From: Thermoplasmata archaeon
Lineage (GTDB): Archaea > Thermoplasmatota > Thermoplasmata > Lutacidiplasmatales > UBA184
DNA: 6,819 nucleotides
Direction of reading: 5' to 3'
Assembly: GCA_030043405.1 (NCBI GenBank)
Contig: JASHXS010000129.1
Coordinates: forward strand, 1-6,819
Each line of letters starts with the position of its first letter. The first letter of the stretch is position 1. The position numbers and the translations under genes were made by a program. Below, piece after piece: positions 1-6,362 of this stretch. The notes below the pieces were generated by a model. It was not told the origin of the DNA. It saw only the letters and a program-made list of their open reading frames with translations, and searched no databases.

Positions 1-972
1 GAGCGACGTGTCCTCTCGGACCAGGACGTCCTCGACGAAGCCCGCACGATCGGCGCCGGCGGGACCGGGATCACCGGCGGGGATCCGCTCGGGGTCGTGG
101 ACCGAGTCGAGCATTACGTTCGGCTCCTGAAGCACGAGTTCGGCCCGGCGCACAACATCCATCTCTACACCCACGAGCCGAACCTCGAGAAGCTCCAGCG
201 ACTCGCGGGGGCCGGGCTCGACGAGTTCCGCCTCCACATCCCACACTATCTGTGGGGGCCGCTCGCCTCCGAGGGCGGCGCCTACCGGGCCGCCCTCGAG
301 GCCGCGCCCGCGTGGGGGATCCGACGCGGCGTCGAGATCCCCGTCTTGCCCGACAAGGAAGCCGAGTTGCGACGGCTGCTTCGGGCGCTCGACGAGATCG
401 GGGTGGACTTCGTCAACCTGAACGAGCTCGAGTTTTCGGAGACGAACGAGGACCCGATGCACGAGCGGCGATACGAGCTCGACCCCCACAACGGCTGGGG
501 CGTTCGCGGGAGCCGCGCCCTCGCGCAACGGCTCGTGCGTGAGTCGGGACTCCGGGTGCCGGTTCACTACTGCTCCTCCCGATTCAAGGACAGCGTCCAG
601 ATGCGGCAGCGCTTCCTGCGCCAGGCCGAGCGCACCGCCCCTCCCTTCGCCGAGCGCACGTCGGACGGGACCGTCGTGCTCGGGATCGTCGAAGCAGTGC
701 CCAAGGTCGACCTGGCGCGCTGGGCCTCCGGGATCGCCCGACGGACCGGGCTCGGACCCGATGACTATCGGCTCGACGTGACCCGGCGACGGGTCGAGCT
801 CGCCCCGGCTCGGCTCCGTCGCGCGGCCGGGCGCTTGCGTTGGCCGGCCTTCGAGATCGAAGTGTACCCCACTGCCGACGCGCTGGAGGTCGAGCGCACG
901 CCACTCAACCGAGCGGCGCTCGAGCGGGCGGGCGTGGCCGTGGGCGGCACGTACCCTTCGTCGCATCGGTGA
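1..972 (+). CDS. Radical SAM protein resembling archaeal COG2108 (5' end outside window)
   Basis: The frame is open from the first base, so 323 residues of a longer protein are visible; the GTG at 97 is internal and not the start. Near the visible N-terminus is GTGITGGDP (visible residues 21-29), the glycine-rich SAM-contact element of the radical SAM barrel. It is followed by HIHLYTHEP, NELEFSETN (141-149) and CSSRFKD (191-197), a pattern I associate with COG2108, archaeal proteins related to pyruvate formate-lyase activating enzyme and of unproven substrate. The CxxxCxxC motif that would hold the 4Fe-4S cluster must lie upstream, so radical SAM chemistry is inferred rather than seen. The protein is probably cytosolic; no membrane segment is visible. 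The last 20 or so residues after ERTPL look like a low-complexity tail and overlap a minus-strand ORF. The neighbour folD is convergent, so no operon link is implied. Confidence 0.8.
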   Translation, partial: ERRVLSDQDVLDEARTIGAGGTGITGGDPLGVVDRVEHYVRLLKHEFGPAHNIHLYTHEPNLEKLQRLAGAGLDEFRLHIPHYLWGPLASEGGAYRAALEAAPAWGIRRGVEIPVLPDKEAELRRLLRALDEIGVDFVNLNELEFSETNEDPMHERRYELDPHNGWGVRGSRALAQRLVRESGLRVPVHYCSSRFKDSVQMRQRFLRQAERTAPPFAERTSDGTVVLGIVEAVPKVDLARWASGIARRTGLGPDDYRLDVTRRRVELAPARLRRAAGRLRWPAFEIEVYPTADALEVERTPLNRAALERAGVAVGGTYPSSHR

Positions 973-1124
973 CCGCCCCACGTCAGGTAGCGGAAGTCCC
1001 CGCGCCGGTTCTTGATCGAACAGGGCCCCCAACCGTCGTCTTCCCCGCCGTACCACATCGGGCAGTCCCGGCAGTGCAGGTCGACCGCCGGCGGCCGGCG
1101 GGGACGTGCGGCGGGTGGCGTCAG
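765..1124 (-). CDS. Small four-cysteine protein downstream of folD (uncertain start and stop)
   Basis: Unrecognised. Within this ORF, roughly 1085-942 encodes a stretch that looks like real protein: HCRDCPMWYG, then GWGPCSIK, then YLTWGGHRCDEGY. Cysteines sit at 18, 21, 35 and 54 (spacing C-x2-C-x13-C-x18-C), counted from a CTG at 1124, with His52 near the last. This suggests a zinc or iron-sulfur site, by inference. The CTG overlaps folD's TGA as CTGA, matching the GTGA and TTGA junctions elsewhere in the window. The only ATG in frame (1241) would add 39 residues that read like an out-of-frame translation of folD. After GYVPP (to 942) the frame stays open to 765, opposite the radical SAM gene, with Ala/Ser/Arg-rich shadow-like sequence; the functional product may end earlier, or a stop may have been lost. 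Existence is fairly likely; both ends are uncertain. Confidence 0.5.
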   Translation of the reverse strand: MTPPAARPRRPPAVDLHCRDCPMWYGGEDDGWGPCSIKNRRGDFRYLTWGGHRCDEGYVPPTATPARSSAARLSGVRSTSSASAVGYTSISKAGQRKRPAARRSRAGASSTRRRVTSSR

Positions 1125-2026
1125 CGGCCCGCCCCCCGGTCGCGGCGCTGCCGCTCCCAGCTTTCGACCGTGCTGTGCATCAGCTCCGAGACCGTCACCG
1201 GCCCCACTCCACCGGGCACCGGCGTGAGGGCGGCCGCCCATCCATCTAACGAGGCAGGGTCGGCATCCCCGGCCGGGCGGACCCCGCCGGGCCGGGAGGC
1301 GTCCGGCACGCTCGAGAGCCCGACGTCCACCACGGCCGCTCCCTCGGGGACGACGTCCCGCGTGAGGAGACCCGGCCGACCCACGCAGGAGAAAATCGTC
1401 CGGGCCCCGGCCAACGCGAGCTTGAGATTCGGGGTACGGGAGTGGGCGATCGTGACGGTGGCGCTTGGGCCGGGGGACCGGCCCGCGAGGAGTGCCGCGA
1501 GCGGCATCCCCACCGTCTCCGACCGCCCGATGACCGCCACGGGTTGCTCCTCTACCGGCAGCCGGTAGTGGCGGGCGATGGCCAGGGACGCCAGCGCGAC
1601 CGCCGGCACTTGGAGCGGATGGGGGCCGAGCAGCCGGCCCAAGTTCGTGGAGCCGACCCCATCCACGTCCTTTTCCGGCCGGAGAAGGTCCACCGCGCCC
1701 CGAAAGTCGAGCGGGGCGGGCAGCGGATGTTCGACGAGCACACCGTGGACGGACGGGTCCTCATCGAGACGGCGGAGCGTCGACCGGAGGTCCGCCGATG
1801 TGGCGCCGTCGGGCAGGGCGACCTCCTCGAAACGGATCCCCAGGCCCTCCGCCGCGCGACGCTGCCGCCGTAGATAGAACTGGAACGGCGATTCCCCGCC
1901 GAGATGCACGCTGGCCAGCGTGGGCGGCCCCCCCGAAGAACCGACGGCGTGGATGCGCTGCCGGGTGTCCGTGTCCAGGGCGGCGGCGACCGGCCCACCC
2001 TCGAGCCGCAGGGTCGCGGGGGTCAC
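1121..2026 (-). CDS. folD: Divergent FolD (methylenetetrahydrofolate dehydrogenase/cyclohydrolase family)
   Basis: Family role: NADP-linked oxidation of 5,10-methylene-tetrahydrofolate to methenyl-tetrahydrofolate, then hydrolysis to the 10-formyl form, in the cytosol. At 301 residues the length is normal. The Rossmann part is well kept: VIGRSETVGMPLAALL (165-180), ATVTIAHSRTPNL (189-201), VVDVG (232-236) and the signature TPVPGGVGPVTVSEL (268-282). Tyr51 and the second Asp of KDVDG (Asp122) are present. However, the residue four after the Tyr, normally the catalytic Lys (human Lys56), is Gln55; the VQLPLP motif reads VEHPLP, with Glu99 for human Gln100; and the usual PCTPxG is PAVALA (141-146). 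These changes suggest weak or absent cyclohydrolase activity. The start is GTG at 2026; a GGAG lies four bases upstream, and a TATA-like box is centred about 25 bases upstream. A small cysteine ORF follows at its stop. Confidence 0.88.
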   Translation of the reverse strand: MTPATLRLEGGPVAAALDTDTRQRIHAVGSSGGPPTLASVHLGGESPFQFYLRRQRRAAEGLGIRFEEVALPDGATSADLRSTLRRLDEDPSVHGVLVEHPLPAPLDFRGAVDLLRPEKDVDGVGSTNLGRLLGPHPLQVPAVALASLAIARHYRLPVEEQPVAVIGRSETVGMPLAALLAGRSPGPSATVTIAHSRTPNLKLALAGARTIFSCVGRPGLLTRDVVPEGAAVVDVGLSSVPDASRPGGVRPAGDADPASLDGWAAALTPVPGGVGPVTVSELMHSTVESWERQRRDRGAGR

Positions 2027-2043
2027 GTCTCTCCGAGTCGGGG

Positions 2044-2058
2044 GCCGTAGATAACGGC
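2044..2058 (-). promoter_or_regulatory. Putative folD promoter with overlapping 15-bp dyad
   Basis: On the minus strand a TATA-like TTATCTA (2054-2048) lies in the centre of a perfect dyad, GCCGT-N5-ACGGC. Its centre is about 25 bases before the GTG of folD, so transcription could begin at or next to the start codon, giving a leaderless message. In that case the GGAG at 2034-2031 would not be transcribed. The dyad over the TATA box is a plausible repressor site, but a 5-bp arm can occur by chance in GC-rich DNA. Confidence 0.35.
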
Positions 2059-2112
2059 GGACCTCGCGTCGACCGCCCGGGGCACGATTCGGTGCTCCCT
2101 CGAGGTGCTGGT

Positions 2113-2130
2113 TACCGAAGGTTTCGGAAA
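2113..2130 (+). promoter_or_regulatory. Operator-like inverted repeat upstream of lonB
   Basis: The sequence is TTACCGAA, a two-base centre, then TTTCGGAAA, holding a perfect core CCGAA-GGT-TTCGG (2115-2127) with TT/AA flanks. It stops four bases short of the lonB TATA box, so a bound protein would cover the site where TFB contacts the BRE. Short dyads at this position are typical of archaeal repressor or activator sites. The regulator is unknown, and no second copy was seen in the window. Confidence 0.4.
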
Positions 2131-2134
2131 GGGG

Positions 2135-2142
2135 TTTATATG
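2135..2142 (+). promoter_or_regulatory. TATA box of the lonB operon
   Basis: TTTATATG preceded by purine-rich GGAAAGGGG fits an archaeal BRE-TATA pair and is one of the few AT-rich spots in this GC-rich region. Counting about 26 bases from its centre puts the transcript start near 2164, leaving a leader of about 38 bases before the ATG at 2202. Confidence 0.65.
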
Positions 2143-2169
2143 GACCCCCGTTAGTTTGACCGGCGAACG

Positions 2170-2190
2170 GACCCGCCGACGGGGCGGGTC
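2170..2190 (+). promoter_or_regulatory. GC-rich hairpin in the lonB 5' leader
   Basis: GACCCGCC (2170-2177) pairs perfectly with GGCGGGTC (2183-2190) around a five-base loop. With transcription starting near 2164, the stem would sit at the very 5' end of the mRNA, just before a weak AGGA (2191-2194) and seven bases ahead of it the ATG. It could modulate ribosome access or mRNA stability, or serve as a DNA operator. A role is inferred only from position. Confidence 0.4.
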
Positions 2191-2201
2191 AGGACGCCTC
2201 C

Positions 2202-4229
2202 ATGGCTGAGGGAGCGGAAACACCGTCCGGCGAACCGGCAGAGTCGGCTCCGGCGCACCAGGAGCTCGACAGTTGGGGGGCCGCGCTCCCGTACACATCC
2301 ACGGCGCAGGTCGAGGTGCCGCCCCGCCTGCTGGAGCAGGTGATCGGTCAGGACGAGGCGGTCGAGGTCGCCCGCAAGGCGGCGACCCAGAAGCGCCACA
2401 TGATCCTGATCGGCGAGCCGGGAACGGGCAAGTCGATGCTCGCCCGGGCGATGGTCGACTTCTTGCCCAAAGAGCCGCTCCAGGACATCCTCGCCTATCC
2501 GAACAACGAGGACCCCAACGAGCCGAAGATCCGCATCGTCCCGGCGGGAAAGGGGAAGGAGATCGTCGCGGCCCAGAAGCTGGAGGCGGCGTCGAAGAAG
2601 GAGAATCGCACCATCGCGTTCATCGTGATCGCGCTGGCGATCGTCGCCATCACGCTCTACATCGTCGTCACGACCGGCAACCTGACCGACCTCCTGCTCG
2701 GCGTGTTCATCGTCGTGATCATCTACATCTTCGTCCGAATCTCGAGCGGTCGCCCCGATTCGGGGGCGAATGTCGCCAAACTACTCGTCTCCCACGCCCC
2801 GGATGAGAAGCCGCCGTTCATCGACGGCACCGGCGCCCACGCGGGGGCGCTGCTCGGGGATGTCAAGCACGACCCGTTCCAGTCGGGCGGGCTCGAGACC
2901 CCGCCCCACGAGCGCGTGGAGGTCGGGGCCATCCACAAGGCGAACGGCGGCGTGCTGTTCGTGGACGAGATCAACCTCCTCAAGATCGAGAGCCAGCACT
3001 CGTTGCTGACGGCGCTGCAGGAGCGCAAGTTCCCGATCGTGGGCCAGTCGGAGCGTTCGGCCGGGGCGATGGTCAAGACGGAACCCGTCCCCGCCGACTT
3101 CGTGCTGGTCGCCGCGGGCAACATCGACAGTGTGCAGTCGATGCACCCGGCGCTGCGCTCCCGGATCCGTGGCTACGGCTACGAGTTGTACGTGCAAACG
3201 ACGATGCCGGACACCCACGAGAACCGGATGAAGATCGTACGGTTCGTCGCGCAGGAGGTCCTGAAGGACAAGAAGATCCCACACTTCGACCGCGCGGCCA
3301 TCGTCGAAGTGATCCGGGAAGCCCAGCGTCGGTCCGGCCGGTCGGGGCAGTTGACGCTCCGGCTCCGCGAGCTGGGCGGCCTCGTCCGCGTCGCCGGGGA
3401 CATCGCCCTCTCCGAAGGGGTCCCGATGGTGCACGCCGAGCAGGTCGTCAAGGCGAAGCGCGCCAGCCGTTCGCTCGAGCAGCAGATCGCGGACCGATAC
3501 ATCGAGCGCCGCAAGGAGTACCGGATGTTCGCGACCGACGGCTCGGCCGTCGGTACGGTCAACGGGCTCGCGGCCATCAACGCCCAGACGGGCATGTCGG
3601 AATTCTCGGGGATCGTCCTCCCTATCGTGGCCGAAGTGACCCCGTCGCAGACGCGCGCGGGCGGTGTGGTGGTCGCCACCGGAAAGCTGGGCGACATCGC
3701 CAAGGAGGCCGTCCAGAACGTCAGCGCTCTGATCAAGAAGTACACGGGTGAGGACATCTCCCGCTACGACATCCACATCCAGTTCGTCGGCACGTCGGAC
3801 GGGGTCGAGGGCGACAGCGCGTCGGTCTCGATCGCGACGGCCGTGATCAGCGCCCTCGAAGGGGTCGCCGTCGACCAGTCGGTCGCGATGACCGGTTCGC
3901 TCAGCGTCCGGGGCCAGGTGCTTCCGGTCGGGGGCGTGACGGCGAAGGTCGAGGCGGCCGCTGACTCCGGTCTTCGCCGCGTCCTGATCCCCGAGGCGAA
4001 CATGGAGGACCTGGTCCTCGAGGCCCGCTACCGGGGCCAGATCGAGGTCATCCCGGTCCGGACCCTCCGCGACGTGCTCAAGTACGCCCTGGTCGGCACC
4101 GGCTCCAAGAAGGACTCGCTCCTCGAACGCCTCGCCGCCATGGTGCTCGCGACCAGCCGCTCCGGCGAGGACGCTCCGCCGACCTCCTCGGTGCCGGCAG
4201 CGCCCACCGGTCGCCCGGCGGGGTCGTGA
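2202..4229 (+). CDS. lonB: Archaeal membrane-bound ATP-dependent Lon protease (LonB)
   Basis: A 675-residue AAA+ protease that unfolds and degrades proteins at the cytoplasmic face of the membrane. Walker A is GEPGTGKS (71-78). Two hydrophobic helices (about 137-156 and 161-179) form the membrane anchor inserted in the ATPase domain, a hallmark of archaeal LonB. Walker B is VLFVDE (251-256), and sensor and arginine-finger elements follow in [19 protein letters not shown]. The C-terminal protease domain carries Ser539 in EGDSAS and Lys582 in [10 protein letters not shown], 43 residues apart as in Escherichia coli Lon (Ser679/Lys722). All catalytic residues appear intact. A Ser/Pro/Ala-rich tail (about 650-675) is probably disordered. 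The ATG is supported by the upstream TATA box and AGGA. It heads the operon; its TGA overlaps the GTG of the next gene. Regulation by the upstream dyad and leader hairpin is possible. Confidence 0.96.
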   Translation: MAEGAETPSGEPAESAPAHQELDSWGAALPYTSTAQVEVPPRLLEQVIGQDEAVEVARKAATQKRHMILIGEPGTGKSMLARAMVDFLPKEPLQDILAYPNNEDPNEPKIRIVPAGKGKEIVAAQKLEAASKKENRTIAFIVIALAIVAITLYIVVTTGNLTDLLLGVFIVVIIYIFVRISSGRPDSGANVAKLLVSHAPDEKPPFIDGTGAHAGALLGDVKHDPFQSGGLETPPHERVEVGAIHKANGGVLFVDEINLLKIESQHSLLTALQERKFPIVGQSERSAGAMVKTEPVPADFVLVAAGNIDSVQSMHPALRSRIRGYGYELYVQTTMPDTHENRMKIVRFVAQEVLKDKKIPHFDRAAIVEVIREAQRRSGRSGQLTLRLRELGGLVRVAGDIALSEGVPMVHAEQVVKAKRASRSLEQQIADRYIERRKEYRMFATDGSAVGTVNGLAAINAQTGMSEFSGIVLPIVAEVTPSQTRAGGVVVATGKLGDIAKEAVQNVSALIKKYTGEDISRYDIHIQFVGTSDGVEGDSASVSIATAVISALEGVAVDQSVAMTGSLSVRGQVLPVGGVTAKVEAAADSGLRRVLIPEANMEDLVLEARYRGQIEVIPVRTLRDVLKYALVGTGSKKDSLLERLAAMVLATSRSGEDAPPTSSVPAAPTGRPAGS

Positions 4230-4465
4230 GGGGCACGTTCCGAGTCCCGGTCCATCCGCCCGTCCCCCCGCGTCCCGTTCCGTACCCCGAGGAGGACGAG
4301 GAGGAGGAGGGGAAGTTCGTCAACCGCCCCTGCTACGAGTTCGACTCCCGCCTCGGGTCCTCCTTCAACGACAAGCACTGCCGGCACTGCCGCCACTACC
4401 TGACGTCGCGGTGCCCCCACATCGACGAGTTCCTCGAGGACGTCGAGGACCTCTCCCCCGAGTGA
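4226..4465 (+). CDS. Small acidic four-cysteine protein between lonB and nadM
   Basis: Unrecognised, 79 residues. Its GTG start overlaps the lonB stop as GTGA, so it is probably translated by ribosomes finishing lonB. The N-terminal 20 residues are proline-rich, followed by an acidic run EEDEEEE (22-28). The C-terminal half has Cys36, Cys52, Cys55 and Cys63 (C-x15-C-x2-C-x7-C) with interleaved histidines ([10 protein letters not shown], then RCPHIDEF), which suggests a zinc-binding or iron-sulfur fold. The end is acidic again. There is no signal peptide or membrane segment, so it is likely cytosolic. The placement hints at a job linked to LonB or NadM, for example as an adaptor or as a co-regulated metal protein, but nothing in the sequence proves this. 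Its cysteine spacing differs from the minus-strand cysteine ORF near 1000, so the two are not obvious paralogues. Confidence 0.82.
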   Translation: MRGTFRVPVHPPVPPRPVPYPEEDEEEEGKFVNRPCYEFDSRLGSSFNDKHCRHCRHYLTSRCPHIDEFLEDVEDLSPE

Positions 4466-4475
4466 GGGAGCGGCG

Positions 4476-5015
4476 GTGCGGGGCCTCCTCGTGGGCCGGT
4501 TCCAGCCATTCCACCTGGGTCATCTCGGCCTCGTGACCGAGATCCAGCGCGCCCACCCCGGCACCGGACTGCTCGTGGTGATCGGGACGGCGGAGGAATC
4601 GTACACGTGGACGAACCCGTTCACCGCCGGCGAACGGATCGAGATGGCCGAGCGGGCCCTCCGGGAGGCGGACATCCCGGGGACGCAGGTCCTTCCGCTC
4701 CCCGACATCCGCCGGCACGCCCAGTGGGTCGCCTACGTCGAATCCATGGTCCCCGCCTTCGACCGCATCTACACCAACAATCCGCTGACCCGGCTGCTCT
4801 TCGAAGAAGCCGGGTACGAGGTCGAGGGGACGCGGCTTCTGCACCGGCAGAAGTTCGAAGGCGCCCACATCCGGGCGTGTCTCGCCGCGGACCAGGGCTG
4901 GCGTCCGCTGGTGCCTCCCTCGGTCGCCGACTACCTGTCGGAGCTGGGGGCGCCCGCGCGGCTCGCGATGCTCCGCCCCTCCTCCGGAGGGACGGACGGA
5001 GCGCCGTCCCCTTGA
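4476..5015 (+). CDS. nadM: Nicotinamide-nucleotide adenylyltransferase, archaeal NadM type
   Basis: Joins NMN and ATP to make NAD and pyrophosphate in the cytosol. The 179-residue protein opens with MRGLLVGRFQPFHLGHL, the archaeal NadM signature with the nucleotidyltransferase HxGH motif (His13, His16). NPFTAGERI (47-55), WVAYVESMVPAFD (84-96) and TNNPLTRLLFEEAGYEV (100-116) also match the family as I remember it from Methanocaldococcus and haloarchaea. The second nucleotide-binding motif, usually S/E-G-T-E-I-R-R, reads EGAHIRA (128-134), so its Thr and second Arg are changed. About 15 extra residues at the C-terminus are low in complexity. The GTG start follows the previous stop by 10 bases, with GAGGGAG (4464-4470) as ribosome site. 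The stop TGA overlaps the TTG of the next gene. Confidence 0.93.
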   Translation: MRGLLVGRFQPFHLGHLGLVTEIQRAHPGTGLLVVIGTAEESYTWTNPFTAGERIEMAERALREADIPGTQVLPLPDIRRHAQWVAYVESMVPAFDRIYTNNPLTRLLFEEAGYEVEGTRLLHRQKFEGAHIRACLAADQGWRPLVPPSVADYLSELGAPARLAMLRPSSGGTDGAPSP

Positions 5016-6220
5016 CCGACCGGGCGCGTCCCCGTCGGTTCGAGCCGCTCCCGGAGTGGGTTCAGCCCGCCACGCGCCTGGTCCACGCCGGCCGCCTGCC
5101 GGACCTCAACGCCGGGGCGATCGCGCCCCCGATCTACCAGACCTCCACGTTCCGCTATCCCGCGGAGTACTCGGAAGCGGCCGCCCAAGGCCACGTGCAC
5201 ATGTACTCCCGGCTGTCGAATCCCAGCGTCGACGGCCCGTCGGAGGTATTGCGCCAGCTCGAGGGTGGCGAGGAGGCCCGTCTCTTCGCGTCGGGCATGG
5301 GCGCGACCAGCGCGGTGCTGCTCTCCCTGCTCCGAACGGGGGACGAGGTCGTGGCGCTCGAGACGCTGTACGGCGGAACGACCGACCTCCTCGAGGACCT
5401 CGGGGCTCGCTTCCGTCTCCAGGTCCGGACGGTCCCCCCGGACGCGGCCGAGGCCCCGGAGTCGCTGGTCCGGCGCGGGACCAAGCTCGTGTGGCTCGAG
5501 AGCCCGACGAACCCCACGCTCACGCTGGTGGACCTACGTCGATGGGCAGAGGCCGCCGACTCGGTCGGGGCGGTGCTCGTGGTCGACAACACGTTCGCTA
5601 CCCCGATCAACCAGAACCCGATCGCCCTCGGGGCCGACCTCGTCGTCCACAGCGCGACCAAGTATCTGGGCGGACACTCGGACCTGGTGGGCGGGGCCGT
5701 GGTGGGTCCGACGGCGCTGCTCGGTCGGATCGACCCCAAGTACGCCCTGGGGGCCCCGATGGATCCGTTCGCCGCGTTCCTGCTCGCCCGGAGCCTGAAG
5801 ACGCTGGACGTCCGCATGGCGCGGCACAACGCCACCGGCGTCCAGGTCGCGGCGGCCTTGAAGGACCATCCCGCCGTGGCTCGCGTGCACTACCCCGGCC
5901 ACCATGGGCCGCCCGAGGAGGCGCTCGCCCGCCGGCAGATGCGGGGCCGAGGGGGGATGATCGCCCTCTCCTTGCGGGGAGGCGCGGAGGCGGTGCCCCG
6001 GTTCCTGAAGCGTCTACGGCTCGTCCAGGTCGCGGCCAGCCTCGGGGGAGTCGAGAGTCTCGTGAGTGTACCGGCGGCCACGTCGCATCGCCACCTCTCG
6101 AAATCCCAGCTCGCGGCGCGGGGCATCGACCCGGGGCTGGTGCGCATCTCCCTGGGGCTCGAGGACCCCGGCGATCTGGTCCGGGACCTCTCCGAAGCGC
6201 TGACCGCTTCCGCCGAGTAA
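5012..6220 (+). CDS. PLP-dependent trans-sulfuration enzyme (cystathionine gamma-synthase/lyase family)
   Basis: Cys/Met-metabolism enzyme of 402 residues acting on homoserine esters, cystathionine or related substrates. TRLVHAG (21-27) is the family opening; YSRLSNP (65-71) supplies phosphate contacts from the neighbouring subunit; SGMGAT (94-99) is the phosphate-binding turn; VDNTFATP has Asp192 for the pyridine nitrogen; and SATKYLGGHSD carries the PLP lysine Lys217, with the usual 25-residue Asp-Lys spacing. The C-terminus has SLGGVESL and VRISLGLED. The motif YGGT replaces the YGCT of typical methionine gamma-lyases, which points to cystathionine gamma-synthase, gamma-lyase or O-acetylhomoserine sulfhydrylase; I cannot choose among these. 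The start is TTG at 5012, overlapping the nadM stop as TTGA: no other standard start codon precedes TRLVHAG after nadM, and sequence further upstream in frame is only a shadow of nadM. GGAGG at 4986-4990 is rather distant. Confidence 0.92.
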   Translation: MTDRARPRRFEPLPEWVQPATRLVHAGRLPDLNAGAIAPPIYQTSTFRYPAEYSEAAAQGHVHMYSRLSNPSVDGPSEVLRQLEGGEEARLFASGMGATSAVLLSLLRTGDEVVALETLYGGTTDLLEDLGARFRLQVRTVPPDAAEAPESLVRRGTKLVWLESPTNPTLTLVDLRRWAEAADSVGAVLVVDNTFATPINQNPIALGADLVVHSATKYLGGHSDLVGGAVVGPTALLGRIDPKYALGAPMDPFAAFLLARSLKTLDVRMARHNATGVQVAAALKDHPAVARVHYPGHHGPPEEALARRQMRGRGGMIALSLRGGAEAVPRFLKRLRLVQVAASLGGVESLVSVPAATSHRHLSKSQLAARGIDPGLVRISLGLEDPGDLVRDLSEALTASAE

Positions 6221-6227
6221 CGCCACC

Positions 6228-6235
6228 ATTATAGG
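6228..6235 (+). promoter_or_regulatory. TATA-like box for tRNA-Thr
   Basis: ATTATAGG is the only AT-rich element between the stop of the preceding gene and the tRNA. Its centre is about 30 bases before the first tRNA base, a normal distance for an archaeal promoter. The tRNA can therefore be expressed independently of the operon upstream. Confidence 0.5.
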
Positions 6236-6237
6236 CC

Positions 6238-6254
6238 GCCCGACTTGCTCGGGC
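6238..6254 (+). repeat. Inverted repeat in the tRNA-Thr leader
   Basis: GCCCGA (6238-6243) is complementary to TCGGGC (6249-6254) around a five-base loop. It ends six bases before the tRNA and lies between its TATA-like box and the mature 5' end. It could be a 3' hairpin of the upstream operon transcript or a chance GC palindrome; no U-rich tract follows, so I do not call it a terminator. Confidence 0.25.
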
Positions 6255-6260
6255 CCTGAC

Positions 6261-6332
6261 GCCACTGTAGCTCAGCGGCAGAGCGGCTGATTCGTAATCA
6301 GCAGGTCGGGGGTTCAAATCCCTCCAGTGGCT
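6261..6332 (+). tRNA. tRNA-Thr (anticodon CGT)
   Basis: A full cloverleaf can be drawn. The acceptor GCCACTG (6261-6267) pairs with CAGTGGC (6325-6331), followed by discriminator T at 6332, as is usual for archaeal tRNA-Thr. The D stem is GCTC/GAGC. The anticodon stem GCTGA/TCAGC holds the loop TTCGTAA with anticodon CGT at 6293-6295, reading ACG codons. The T stem GGGGG/CCCTC has one G-U pair and the loop TTCAAAT. CCA is not encoded, and no intron is present. A CGT isoacceptor suits a GC-rich genome in which ACG codons are common. Confidence 0.97.
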
Positions 6333-6362
6333 GACGCGCATCTCCGCGGGTCGATGGCCGAC

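Noticed and set aside
1125..1241. ATG start at 1241 for the minus-strand cysteine ORF
   Set aside because: It would add 39 residues that are an out-of-frame reading of the folD C-terminus; the CTG at the folD stop fits better, although it is a rare start.
840..1568. Plus-strand ORF opposite folD and spanning the convergent junction
   Set aside because: Arg/Pro/Ala-rich shadow of folD with no motifs; the conserved signal here is on the minus strand.
2781..3776. Minus-strand 331-residue ORF opposite lonB
   Set aside because: It lies wholly inside a strongly conserved lonB, has Asp/Arg/Val-rich shadow composition, and shows no family motif.
4289..4312. GAG-rich purine run as a repeat or ribosome site
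   Set aside because: It encodes the acidic stretch EEDEEEE in frame and has no start codon at suitable spacing after it.
4607..5011. Upstream extension of the trans-sulfuration gene to a much earlier start
   Set aside because: The extension translates nadM in another frame into Arg/Pro-rich sequence; the family opening TRLVHAG fits the TTG at 5012.
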